A stretch of DNA of 64,000 nt from Pseudomonas phenolilytica (GTDB taxonomy: Bacteria; Pseudomonadota; Gammaproteobacteria; Pseudomonadales; Pseudomonadaceae). Made by a program: the position numbers and the translations under genes. Below are positions 1 through 8,575 of the stretch, one piece after another. Each line of letters begins with the position of its first letter. The first letter of the stretch is position 1. The notes under the pieces were generated by a model. It ran no database searches. It worked only from the letters and a program-made list of their open reading frames with translations, and was not told where the DNA came from. Location of the stretch: the NCBI RefSeq assembly GCF_021432765.1, contig NZ_CP058908.1, positions 3,124,001 through 3,188,000 of the forward strand, written 5' to 3'.

Positions 1-854
1 GGCAGGTAGCTGCAGGTCGCCAGTTCCCAGGGCGCCGGCGCGCAGTCGACATCCGCCGCCATATCCAGTTCGAGGGGCTGCAGGCGCCCCGCCCGCTCGC
101 GCCAGGGTTGCCAGCCGCCTGCGCGGTCGGACAGACAATACAGCTCGCCGAGGGCGCAGAAGCGCGGTTGCTGCAACGCTTCCTCACCCTCAGTCCCAGC
201 TACGCAATGGGGCGCGCCCCAGACGCCGTCGGCACCGCGCTCCGCGAGCCAAAGGCTGGTGAACGTCCAGGGCTGCTCGGGGCGGCTCCACTGGATCCAG
301 GCCAATCGGTCGCCCTGGCGGTTCGTCACAGGCGAGGAGTAGAAATCCGCGCCCTCGGCCACAACCCTCCGTGCGCCATCGGCCAGATCAATGCTGACGA
401 TGCGATGCCGCACGGGCTGTTGTGCGTGGTCCTCCTCTACCGCCAGGATCGCAGCGCTACAGCTATCGAAGTGCAGCGCGCCATAGCGACCGGCGCCGTT
501 GGCGGTCAGCGGCGTTGGCGGGCTGGGGCTACCCTCCGCCGTCAAGGTCTGCAGGTGAATCTGCTGGTCAGCCTCGTTGACGAACGCTATGCCCTGCGCG
601 GTCAGGCAGAAGGCGCCGCCGCCGTATTCGTAGACCCGGCTGCGCAGCGAGTAGCCGGCCGGCGTCAGGCAGCGTGCACCGCCATCGCGCCAGTACCACA
701 GGCTGCAGCGTGCCTCGCCGGGGTCGTAGGCGATCCAGAACAGCCCGTTATGCCCGGCGCGCAGCTCGGTGAAATCGCCGCAGGCCGCGGCGGCGCTTTC
801 GGCGCTCCAGTCGCTGGGCCAGAAGCCATAGGGAACCGTCGCACGCTCACTCAT
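1..854 (-). CDS. S9-family (prolyl oligopeptidase-like) peptidase, 3' part outside window
   Basis: The reading frame starts at ATG 854 and runs off the left edge, so only about 284 N-terminal residues are visible. The protein begins MSERATVPYGFWPSDWS and continues with repeated short motifs (LRAGHNGLFWIAYDP, SRVYEYGGGAFCL) typical of the N-terminal beta-propeller of S9 dipeptidyl-peptidase/acylaminoacyl-peptidase relatives; the alpha/beta-hydrolase catalytic half lies outside the window. It starts 5 nt after the pqqE stop and is clearly in the pqq operon. Pseudomonads commonly carry an S9 peptidase here (called pqqH in P. aeruginosa), often proposed to act on PqqA-derived peptides. That role is inference from position; the propeller assignment is by sequence pattern only. 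Confidence 0.75.
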   Translation of the reverse strand, partial: MSERATVPYGFWPSDWSAESAAAACGDFTELRAGHNGLFWIAYDPGEARCSLWYWRDGGARCLTPAGYSLRSRVYEYGGGAFCLTAQGIAFVNEADQQIHLQTLTAEGSPSPPTPLTANGAGRYGALHFDSCSAAILAVEEDHAQQPVRHRIVSIDLADGARRVVAEGADFYSSPVTNRQGDRLAWIQWSRPEQPWTFTSLWLAERGADGVWGAPHCVAGTEGEEALQQPRFCALGELYCLSDRAGGWQPWRERAGRLQPLELDMAADVDCAPAPWELATCSYL

Positions 855-859
855 GGGCG

Positions 860-2014
860 CTACATCTTGCAGATCAGTTTCGAGGCCTTTTCGTTGCGGT
901 GCTGCAGCTGGTCGAGCCCCAGAGCCGCATGTTCGGCCTGCTCACGCGCGGCGAGAATCTTGCCGTGCTGTGGCGACTTGCTGCACACCGGGTCGGCGTT
1001 GGCGGCATCGCCGGTAAGCATGAAGGCCTGGCAGCGGCAACCGCCGAAGTCCTTTTCCTTCTCGTCACAGCTGCGGCACGGCTCGGGCATCCAGTCGTAG
1101 CCGCGAAACTTGTTGAAGCCGAACGAGTGGCGCCAGATGTACTCGACGCTGTGCTCGCGCACGTTGGGAAACTCCACTGGCAGCTGTCGCGCGCTGTGAC
1201 AAGGCAGCGCGGTGCCATCCGGGGTGATGTCGAGGAACAGGTTGCCCCAGCCGTTCATGCAGGCCTTGGGGCGCTCCTCGTAGTAATCCGGGGTGACGAA
1301 GATCAGCTTGCACGGGTGGTTCTCCGCGGCCAGCTTGTCGCGCCACTCATTGGTGATGCGCTCGGCGCGCACCAGCTGCTCCTTGCTCGGCAGCAGGCCG
1401 GCGCGGTTCAGCTCGGCCCAGCCGTAAAACTGGCAGGTGGCGAGCTCGACGAAATCGGCTTCCAGTTCGATACACAGGCGGATGATCTGGTCGATGTTGT
1501 CGATGTTGTGCCGGTGAGTGACGAAGTTGAGCACCATCGGGTAGCCATGCTTCTTCACCGCTCGGGCCATTTCCAGCTTGTGGGCGAAGGCCTTCTTCGA
1601 GCCGGCCAGCAGGTTGTTCACCTCCTCGTCGGCGGCCTGAAAGCTGATCTGAATGTGATCGAGCCCGGCCTCGGCGAAGCTGGCGATCTTCGCTTCGGTC
1701 AGGCCGATGCCCGAGGTAATCAGGTTGGTGTAGTAGCCCAGCTTGCGCGCCGCGCCGATCAGTTCGGCCAGATCCTCGCGGACCAGTGGCTCGCCGCCGG
1801 AGAAACCCAGCTGTGCGGCGCCCATCTCGCGGGCTTGGCGAAACACCTCGATCCACTCGGCGGTGCTCAGCTCCTCGTGGCTGCGGGCGAAATCCAGCGG
1901 GTTGGAGCAATACGGGCACTGCAGCGGGCAGCGATAGGTCAGCTCGGCCAGCAGCCAGAGCGGCGGGCCGGGTTCGAAACCGGGTTTAGCGAAGCTCGAT
2001 CCAGAACCGTTCAA
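860..2014 (-). CDS. pqqE: PQQ biosynthesis radical SAM protein PqqE
   Basis: This 384-residue radical SAM enzyme forms the carbon-carbon bond between the conserved Glu and Tyr of PqqA, the first chemical step to PQQ, working with PqqD as peptide chaperone. The CxxxCxxC cluster motif is seen as C29, C33, C36 ([14 protein letters not shown]). The C-terminal SPASM region carries the auxiliary-cluster cysteines ([38 protein letters not shown]). The start is a TTG at 2014, chosen because GGAGG precedes it by 6 nt and the paralogous pqqE at 6841 has an ATG in the equivalent place. It overlaps the end of pqqD by 29 nt, implying translational coupling. Length fits the family. Confidence 0.96.
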   Translation of the reverse strand: MNGSGSSFAKPGFEPGPPLWLLAELTYRCPLQCPYCSNPLDFARSHEELSTAEWIEVFRQAREMGAAQLGFSGGEPLVREDLAELIGAARKLGYYTNLITSGIGLTEAKIASFAEAGLDHIQISFQAADEEVNNLLAGSKKAFAHKLEMARAVKKHGYPMVLNFVTHRHNIDNIDQIIRLCIELEADFVELATCQFYGWAELNRAGLLPSKEQLVRAERITNEWRDKLAAENHPCKLIFVTPDYYEERPKACMNGWGNLFLDITPDGTALPCHSARQLPVEFPNVREHSVEYIWRHSFGFNKFRGYDWMPEPCRSCDEKEKDFGGCRCQAFMLTGDAANADPVCSKSPQHGKILAAREQAEHAALGLDQLQHRNEKASKLICKM

Positions 2015-2264
2015 CGGCCACCTCCAGGAACGCCAGGATGTCTTCGGCGATACCTTCCGCCGCCGGAAAACTCACCTGCAGGTCCGCGACGATGCCGCCC
2101 ACCGTGCGCGCGCCGTCCACGCGCTTGAGAATCTCGCTGGCGCTGTCGTTGAGCTTGATCATGCCCTCGGGATAGAGCAGCACATGGCACTGTTGCGCCG
2201 GCTCGAACTGAAAGCGAAAGCCGCGGCGCAGGGCCGGAATCTTGAGCAGGATGTTTTCGCTCAT
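1986..2264 (-). CDS. pqqD: PQQ biosynthesis peptide chaperone PqqD
   Basis: PqqD is a small RiPP-recognition-element protein that binds PqqA and presents it to PqqE. The 92-residue product begins [20 protein letters not shown] and contains the family signature [20 protein letters not shown]. The frame is open further upstream, but ATG 2264 is chosen: a GGAGA Shine-Dalgarno lies 6 nt before it and the resulting length is standard for PqqD. Its 3' end overlaps the pqqE start by 29 nt. Upstream, about 100 nt containing a palindromic repeat separates it from pqqC. Confidence 0.95.
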   Translation of the reverse strand: MSENILLKIPALRRGFRFQFEPAQQCHVLLYPEGMIKLNDSASEILKRVDGARTVGGIVADLQVSFPAAEGIAEDILAFLEVAVERFWIELR

Positions 2265-2274
2265 CGTCATTCTC

Positions 2275-2355
2275 CGTAGGGTGGGAAGCCCGCACAGTGC
2301 TTCCCACCACTGTTCACTACGGTGGAAAAGCCCCGTGGCCATTTTCCACCCTACG
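2275..2355. repeat. Nested palindromic repeat of the GTAGGGTGGAAAA family inside the pqq operon
   Basis: Two hairpins sit inside a longer inverted repeat. Hairpin one pairs GTGGGAAGC (2281-2289) with GCTTCCCAC (2299-2307). Hairpin two pairs GGTGGAAAA (2321-2329) with TTTTCCACC (2342-2350). The outer ends CGTAGGGTGG and CCACCCTACG also pair. A related element lies at 23689-23851. The layout resembles a REP/BIME-type extragenic palindrome. It fills most of the pqqC-pqqD spacer and may affect readthrough or transcript stability; that effect is inference. Confidence 0.75.
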
Positions 2356-2370
2356 CAGCCGATCCGCGAC

Positions 2371-3123
2371 TTACAGCGCAATGCCCTTGTGCCAGACTCG
2401 CTCGGCGGTCACCGTGTGGTACGGCGGACGATCCAGCTCGTAGGCCATGCTCATGGCGTCCAGCATGCTCCAGAGCACGTCGAGCTTGAACTGCAGGATG
2501 TTCAGCATGCGCTCCTGGGCTTCACGGGTGCGGTAGTGTTCCAGGGTGATGCGCAGGCCATGTTCGACGTCGCGGCGCGCCTCCTTCAGGCGCTTGCGGA
2601 AATAGTCGTAGCCGGACGCATCGATCCACGGGTAATGCTGCGGCCAAGCATCCAGTCGCGACTGGTGGATGGTCGGCGCGAACAGTTCGGTCAGCGAGCT
2701 GCTGGCCGCTTCCTGCCAACTGGCGCGACGGGCGAAGTTGACGTAAGCATCCACCGCGAAGCGCACGCCGGGCAGCACCAGCTCCTGCGACAGCACCTGC
2801 TCACGATCCAGCCCCACGGCTTCAGCCAGCCGTAGCCAGGCCTCGATGCCGCCCTCTTCGCCGGGCCGACCGTCGTGGTCGATGATGCGCTGAATCCACT
2901 CGCGGCGGGTGTCGCGGTCCGGGCAGTTGGCCATGATCGCCGCATCCTTCACCGGAATGCAGACCTGATAGTAGAAGCGATTGGCGACCCAGCCCTGAAT
3001 TTGTTCGCGCGTGGCCTGGCCGGCATACATCGCCCGGTGGAACGGATGATGGATGTGGTAGTACTCGCCCTTGGCGCGCAGCGCCTGTTCGAATTCGGCG
3101 GGGCTCATGGCTGGCAGGGTCAT
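2371..3123 (-). CDS. pqqC: Pyrroloquinoline-quinone synthase PqqC
   Basis: PqqC is the cofactorless oxidase that catalyses the final ring closure and eight-electron oxidation of AHQQ to PQQ with O2. The 250-residue product matches the family length and shows characteristic stretches: [20 protein letters not shown] near the N terminus, [20 protein letters not shown] around residues 40-60, and [17 protein letters not shown] helices towards the C terminus. It is fourth in the order exaC-pqqA-B-C, about 60 nt downstream of pqqB. The second PQQ-like cluster at 6455-10497 has no counterpart of this gene. Confidence 0.96.
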   Translation of the reverse strand: MTLPAMSPAEFEQALRAKGEYYHIHHPFHRAMYAGQATREQIQGWVANRFYYQVCIPVKDAAIMANCPDRDTRREWIQRIIDHDGRPGEEGGIEAWLRLAEAVGLDREQVLSQELVLPGVRFAVDAYVNFARRASWQEAASSSLTELFAPTIHQSRLDAWPQHYPWIDASGYDYFRKRLKEARRDVEHGLRITLEHYRTREAQERMLNILQFKLDVLWSMLDAMSMAYELDRPPYHTVTAERVWHKGIAL

Positions 3124-3181
3124 AGCGGTATTCCTTTTTCTTATCGTTCTGTTCGGTATTCGGAGCGCGATTCGTGCGCGG

Positions 3182-4093
3182 CTACAGTTCGATGCTCATG
3201 CCATCGAACGCCACCTCGATGCCGTGTTCGCCGAGAATTTCCCGCTCGGCGGAGTCTTCGTCGAGAATCGGGTTGGTGTTGTTGATATGGATGAGCACCT
3301 TGCGTGCCGCCGGCAACCCGTCGAGCACCTCTATCATGCCGCCCGGGCCGCTCTGTGGCAGGTGGCCCATCTCGGTTCCGAGCTTATCGCCGACCTCGCG
3401 CACGCGCATTTCGTCGTCACGCCAGAGCGTGCCATCCACCAGCAGGCAGTCGGCGCGACGCATGATTGCCAGCAGCCCATCGCTGATCTGCCCCAGCCCC
3501 GGCGCATAGAACAGTGTGCCGCCGCTGCGCCGATCCTCGATCAACAGGCCGATGTTGTCGCCCGGATGCGGATCGTTGCGATGCGGCGAATACGGTGGCG
3601 CTGAGCTGCGCAGCGGAACCGGCGTGATCAGCAGGTTCGGGCACGCCGGAATGACGAAGCTGCCCTGCAGTTCGATACGATTCCACTTCAGTCCGCCATT
3701 CCAGTGCTCCAGCATGTTGAACAGCGGAAAGCCGCTGGTCAGGTCCTGGTGGACCATTTCGGTACACCAGACCTCGTGCGGGCAGCCTTCGCGCAGCGTC
3801 AGCAGCCCGGTGGTGTGGTCGATCTGGCTGTCGAGCAGGACGATTGCGGCGATGGCGGTATCACGCGGCTTGCGCGCGGGCTGCAGTTTGGGAAAGCCTT
3901 CCAGCTGGGCGCGGATGTCCGGCGAGGCGTTGCACAGCACCCATTCGACGCCGTCCTCGCTGATGGCGATAGACGACTGGGTGCGCGACTGGGCCCGCAG
4001 CGTGCCGGCACGCAAACCGGCGCAGTTGGCGCAGTTGCAGTTCCACTGCGGAAAACCACCGCCCGCAGCGGATCCGAGAACCTGGATGAACAT
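3182..4093 (-). CDS. pqqB: PQQ biosynthesis protein PqqB (metallo-beta-lactamase fold)
   Basis: The 303-residue protein starts [20 protein letters not shown] and has the PqqB-specific Cys-rich motif [11 protein letters not shown], plus the metallo-beta-lactamase-like segments [11 protein letters not shown] and [12 protein letters not shown]. PqqB is an iron-dependent hydroxylase acting on the crosslinked Glu-Tyr intermediate. It follows pqqA after a spacer of about 48 nt that holds a strong GC hairpin. Start and length agree with pseudomonad PqqB. No second copy is present in the PQQ-like cluster to the right. Confidence 0.96.
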   Translation of the reverse strand: MFIQVLGSAAGGGFPQWNCNCANCAGLRAGTLRAQSRTQSSIAISEDGVEWVLCNASPDIRAQLEGFPKLQPARKPRDTAIAAIVLLDSQIDHTTGLLTLREGCPHEVWCTEMVHQDLTSGFPLFNMLEHWNGGLKWNRIELQGSFVIPACPNLLITPVPLRSSAPPYSPHRNDPHPGDNIGLLIEDRRSGGTLFYAPGLGQISDGLLAIMRRADCLLVDGTLWRDDEMRVREVGDKLGTEMGHLPQSGPGGMIEVLDGLPAARKVLIHINNTNPILDEDSAEREILGEHGIEVAFDGMSIEL

Positions 4094-4113
4094 GGGCTAC
4101 CCCTGAAAGCGAA

Positions 4114-4133
4114 GCCCCGGCCGGAGCCGGGGC
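4114..4133 (-). promoter_or_regulatory. GC hairpin in the pqqA-pqqB spacer
   Basis: GCCCCGGC (4114-4121) and GCCGGGGC (4126-4133) form a perfect 8-bp stem with a 4-nt loop just after pqqA. There is no T-tract. Such a structure between a short precursor gene and its modifying enzymes could stabilise or partly attenuate the transcript so that pqqA is made in excess; this role is inferred. A comparable palindrome follows the second pqqA-like gene. Confidence 0.6.
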
Positions 4134-4141
4134 GGAAACGA

Positions 4142-4213
4142 TCAACGATTGGCGAAATACATCGTCACTTCAAAACCAATACGCAGATCGGTGTATTCGG
4201 GTTTGGTCCACAT
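4142..4213 (-). CDS. pqqA: PQQ precursor peptide PqqA
   Basis: This 23-residue peptide reads MWTKPEYTDLRIGFEV then TMYFANR. It carries Glu15 and Tyr19 in the required E-x3-Y spacing; these two side chains become the PQQ skeleton. A GAGGA ribosome-binding site lies 7 nt before ATG 4213. It heads the pqqABCDE operon and is followed by a GC hairpin. The shared core DLR-[IL]-GFEVT-x-Y makes it an obvious paralogue of the peptide at 6455-6529. Confidence 0.95.
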   Translation of the reverse strand: MWTKPEYTDLRIGFEVTMYFANR

Positions 4214-4375
4214 GGCTCGATCCTCTTCTTATACGTGGCGCCGGAAATGCCCGGCACCCTCATTAAGCACCCAGTCCGCCACCGGCAGAATGGTACTTTG
4301 GAAGTAGATTTCAACCTGCCTTCGTAGTGCCCCGGAACACGCGGCCTGCCGACGAACGCTGCTTCTGCCGCGCAT

Positions 4376-4402
4376 AAAAAAACGCGGCTGAAAAGCCGCG
4401 TT
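4376..4402 (-). terminator. Rho-independent terminator after exaC
   Basis: AACGCGGCT (4381-4389) pairs with AGCCGCGTT (4394-4402) around a GAAA tetraloop. On the minus strand the stem is followed by a run of T (A7 on the plus strand at 4376-4382). It sits about 115 nt after the exaC stop and ahead of pqqA, so it separates the exaC and pqqA transcripts. Confidence 0.88.
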
Positions 4403-4516
4403 GCGAACGAGTCACCCGGGTGACATGAGGGAGAAACTCCCGGAAAGACCCTGCACCCTAAGGTGCCAGCAAAGAAACCGGCGCGGCGGGAGCGCGCTGC
4501 GCCGGAGCCCATCCAA

Positions 4517-6037
<1,521 letters not shown>

Positions 6038-6454
6038 GTTGGGCCTCTCTCTTCTGCTTGTGGAGCCTGCGCCAGACATGGCTCAGGGCATGGGACCGAT
6101 CTTAGGCAGTGCCCTCCCGCCCCCGGTATGCACCCATGGCAGCGGAGCCCTCCTCATTTGGTATTAGATGCCAACGATGCTGCAGCACGCGGTTTACGGG
6201 GCGTCGCGCTAATTTGGGCGCAGCCACTAGCCGCCTAACCGCACGAAAAAACCGGGCATTTTAGCCCTCCTCCCGACCACGAAATTGACCACGAACAAGG
6301 ATGCCGCACCACACCGAGAATATTTTCCAAACGCAAGGAAAGCTCGACCAAATGCCCGCAAAACCAACCCGAAAGTCCTATTAGTCACCCCCGCAAAGCA
6401 CCCTAATTTCGAGCTGCGACATCCTGTCCCCATAACAACCTGAGGAGATTTGCC
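6038..6454. other. Divergent intergenic region between exaC and the second pqqA-like gene
   Basis: This 417-nt region separates the divergent exaC and pqqA-like genes and must hold at least two promoters. The right half (about 6240-6420) is noticeably more A/T-rich than the surrounding genes. I found no convincing -24/-12 sigma-54 site, no clear sigma-70 pair, and no coding frame with a good ribosome-binding site. The last bases carry TGAGGAG at 6441, the Shine-Dalgarno for the peptide at 6455. Confidence 0.6.
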
Positions 6455-6529
6455 ATGCAGTGGATCAATCCCGATTTCTGCGATCTGCGTCTGGGCTTCG
6501 AAGTTACCGCGTACGTCTACGTGCGCTGA
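6455..6529 (+). CDS. Second PqqA-like precursor peptide
   Basis: This 24-residue peptide starts MQWINPDFCDLRLG and ends FEVTAYVYVR. It keeps Glu16 and Tyr20 in the E-x3-Y arrangement that PqqE crosslinks in PqqA, and shares DLR-x-GFEVT-x-Y with the pqqA product at 4142-4213. It differs elsewhere: Cys9 is unique, and the C-terminal tail is YVYVR with a second Tyr at 22 instead of YFANR. TGAGGAG lies 7 nt upstream of the ATG. It heads a plus-strand cluster with its own PqqD and PqqE homologues but no PqqB or PqqC. It may supply extra PQQ precursor or be the precursor of a different product; the cluster content favours the latter (inference). Confidence 0.85.
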   Translation: MQWINPDFCDLRLGFEVTAYVYVR

Positions 6530-6537
6530 GCCTGTGG

Positions 6538-6561
6538 CCGGGGCGATCGCGATCGCCCCGG
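6538..6561 (+). promoter_or_regulatory. 24-nt perfect palindrome after the second pqqA-like gene
   Basis: The 24 bases form a perfect inverted repeat centred between 6549 and 6550: CCGGGGCGATCG followed by its reverse complement, ending just before TTTG. It starts 8 nt after the peptide stop codon and ends 17 nt before the pqqD-like start. It could act as an attenuator or mRNA stabiliser giving excess precursor peptide over enzymes, as the smaller hairpin after pqqA might. It is too weak in T to call a full terminator. A protein-binding operator is an alternative. Confidence 0.6.
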
Positions 6562-6578
6562 TTTGCGAGGAAATGGTC

Positions 6579-6872
6579 ATGACAACAACAAACATACTGC
6601 CGACGACCCGCTACGAGATTCGCCCACCGTTCCTGTTCCGCTGGGAGGAGTCACAGCAGGCCCACGTGCTGCTCTACCCCGAGGGCATCGTCAAGCTCAA
6701 CGCCACCGGCGGCGACATCCTCAAGCGCTGCGACGGCAAGACCAGCGTCGCCGAGCTGATCGAGCAGCTGGGCCGCGATTACCACGCATCCGATATCGAC
6801 GCGATCGGCAAGGGCGTACTGAATTTCCTGGAGGTGTCCCATGGCAAAGGCTGGATCCGAGCTAAGGCTTGA
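6579..6872 (+). CDS. PqqD-family peptide chaperone, second copy
   Basis: The 97-residue product contains the PqqD signature [20 protein letters not shown], nearly the same as in the pqqD at 1986-2264, preceded by RPPFLFRWEESQQA. It is predicted to bind the PqqA-like peptide and deliver it to the adjacent radical SAM enzyme. ATG 6579 is preferred over ATG 6573 because GAGG is then 8 nt upstream rather than 2. Its end overlaps the pqqE-like gene by 32 nt, the same coupled arrangement as in the main operon, so the D-E pair was probably duplicated as a unit. Confidence 0.88.
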   Translation: MTTTNILPTTRYEIRPPFLFRWEESQQAHVLLYPEGIVKLNATGGDILKRCDGKTSVAELIEQLGRDYHASDIDAIGKGVLNFLEVSHGKGWIRAKA

Positions 6873-7986
6873 TGGCAGCGGCAATCCGGTCTGGCTGCTG
6901 CTGGAGCTGACCTACCAATGCCCGCTGCAGTGCGTGTTCTGCAGCAACCCGCGCAACTTCGCCGACTACCGCCCGCATGAGCTGAGCACCGCCGAATGGA
7001 TCGACGTGATGGCCCAGGCCCGCGCGATGGGCGCCATGCAGATCGGCTTCTCCGGCGGCGAACCGACCTTGCGCAAGGACCTCGAAACACTGGTCGCCGA
7101 AGCCGACCGCATGGGCTACTACACCAACCTGATCACCTCCGGCATCGGTCTGACCGAAGCGCGCCTGCGCGCCCTGAAGGATGCTGGCCTGCGCCATATC
7201 CAGCTGGGCTTCCAGTCCACCGACCGTAACGTGGCGCGCGAGCTGGCCGGCGTCGATGCCTGGGAGCGCAAGCTCGGCATGGCGCGGCTGATCAAGTCGC
7301 TGGACTTCCCGATGGTGCTGAACGTACCGATCACCCGGCAGAACATCAGCCAGATACCGGACATCATCGATTTTGCCGTCGAGCTGGGCGTCGAGTATCT
7401 CGAGCTGGCCAACGTGCAGTACTACAACTGGGCGCTGCTCAACCGCGACGCACTGATGCCAACCCACGCCGAGCTGCAACGCGCCGAGGATCAGGTGCAG
7501 CGCGCGCGCGAGCGTTACGGCGATCGGCTGACGATCTTCTTCGTCATCCCCGACTACTACGAAGGCAGGCCCAAGGCCTGCATGAACGGCTGGGGCGCGA
7601 TCCACGTCACCGTGGCGCCGAACGGCGATGTGCTGCCCTGCTCGCAGGCCACCAACTTCAAGAACCTGACCTTCCCCAACGTGCGCCAGCAGCGCCTGGA
7701 AGAGATCTGGCACGACTCGCCGGTATTCAACCTTTACCGCGGCGACGCCTGGATGCCCGAGCCGTGCCGCAGCTGCGACGAGAAGGAAAAGGACTTCGGC
7801 GGCTGTCGTTGCCAGGCCTTGCTGCTCACCGGCAACGGTGCCAACACCGATCCGGCATGCAGCAAGTCGCCGCATCATCAACTGATCCAGCAGGCCGTCG
7901 CGCTGGCGCAGGACGCCACACGCTCGCAAGGCACGCTGATCGCCCGGCAGGCCAGCCAGGGGGTGGAACTTGAAATTGCCCCATGA
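6841..7986 (+). CDS. PqqE-like radical SAM/SPASM peptide-modifying enzyme, second copy
   Basis: The 381-residue protein has the CxxxCxxC motif at C27, C31, C34 (TYQCPLQCVFCSNP) and a PqqE-type SPASM tail with [30 protein letters not shown] and DPACSKSP, so both auxiliary clusters should form. It closely resembles the PqqE at 860-2014 and likely makes the same kind of Glu-Tyr carbon-carbon crosslink, here on the peptide encoded at 6455. The start ATG 6841 has GGAGG 6 nt upstream. No pqqB or pqqC follows; instead an aminotransferase and a flavoprotein do. Whether it also serves normal PQQ synthesis cannot be told from sequence. Confidence 0.9.
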   Translation: MAKAGSELRLDGSGNPVWLLLELTYQCPLQCVFCSNPRNFADYRPHELSTAEWIDVMAQARAMGAMQIGFSGGEPTLRKDLETLVAEADRMGYYTNLITSGIGLTEARLRALKDAGLRHIQLGFQSTDRNVARELAGVDAWERKLGMARLIKSLDFPMVLNVPITRQNISQIPDIIDFAVELGVEYLELANVQYYNWALLNRDALMPTHAELQRAEDQVQRARERYGDRLTIFFVIPDYYEGRPKACMNGWGAIHVTVAPNGDVLPCSQATNFKNLTFPNVRQQRLEEIWHDSPVFNLYRGDAWMPEPCRSCDEKEKDFGGCRCQALLLTGNGANTDPACSKSPHHQLIQQAVALAQDATRSQGTLIARQASQGVELEIAP

Positions 7987-8062
7987 CTCGTTCGGCGGCA
8001 CCGTCAGCGCGGGCCTCGCGCTGACGCTCGGCTGCTATCTGCTGCTGCGCGTGCTGATCTAG
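7970..8062 (+). CDS. Putative 30-residue single-pass membrane peptide
   Basis: A short frame opens at TTG 7970, with AGGGGG 6 nt upstream, overlapping the end of the pqqE-like gene in another frame. It begins KLPHDSFGGT after the start and continues into one hydrophobic segment (about residues 12-30: VSAGLALTLGCYLLLRVLI). Its stop overlaps the Shine-Dalgarno of the membrane protein at 8072, so translation would be coupled on both sides. Tiny single-helix subunits of this kind occur beside respiratory membrane proteins. I do not recognise a family; the frame could be fortuitous, but it fills the otherwise empty gap exactly. Confidence 0.45.
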   Translation: MKLPHDSFGGTVSAGLALTLGCYLLLRVLI

Positions 8063-8071
8063 GAGGCGGCG

Positions 8072-8575
8072 ATGCAACTGTCCGTCTTCGATGTGCTGGC
8101 CCGTTATGCACACCTCCTGTTCGCGCTGGTGTGGGTCGGTCACAACTACGCCAACTTCATCCAGAACCCGCGCTTCGTGCCGCTACAGAACGGCATCGAC
8201 ACCGCCACGCTGAACCGCGATCTGGAGGCGCGGATGAAGCGCGAGCACGGCATCTTCCGCTATGCCTCGCTGGTCGTCTGGGCATCGGGGATGTTCATGC
8301 TCTGGCAGCGCGGCTGGCTGGTCGACGCGCTGCTACTGCAAGGACCGCTGGCAGCCATCGGCCTCGGTGCGTGGATCGGCACGGCGATGGTGCTGAATCT
8401 CTGGCTGGTGCTCTGGCCGCATCAGAAGAAACTGCTCGGCTTCGTCCCGGCGACGCTGGAGGAGCGCGTGCGCTGCTCACGGATTACCTTCCTGTCCTCG
8501 CGCAGCAACACCATCCTCTCGTTTCCCCTGCTATTTCTGATGGCAGCCGGCGGTCATGGCCTGCATCTTTTCTGA
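8072..8575 (+). CDS. Urate_ox_N-type (PuuD N-terminal-like) integral membrane protein
   Basis: The 167-residue protein begins MQLSVFDVLARYAHLLFALV and contains four likely membrane segments (about residues 8-27, 66-82, 88-116 and 145-163). The patterns VWVGHNYANFIQNP and GAWIGTAMVLNLWLVLWP resemble the membrane domain found at the N terminus of PuuD-type urate oxidases, here alone and without a cytochrome c domain. Conserved histidines in the helices suggest haem or quinone contact, which is inference. GGAGG precedes the ATG by 5 nt. It overlaps the next gene by 20 nt and is probably the membrane electron-transfer part of this cluster. Confidence 0.65.
   Translation: MQLSVFDVLARYAHLLFALVWVGHNYANFIQNPRFVPLQNGIDTATLNRDLEARMKREHGIFRYASLVVWASGMFMLWQRGWLVDALLLQGPLAAIGLGAWIGTAMVLNLWLVLWPHQKKLLGFVPATLEERVRCSRITFLSSRSNTILSFPLLFLMAAGGHGLHLF

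Noticed and set aside
899..2128. Long plus-strand frame opposite pqqE and pqqD
   Set aside because: It is a high-GC shadow. The minus strand encodes clear PqqE and PqqD with motifs and ribosome-binding sites.
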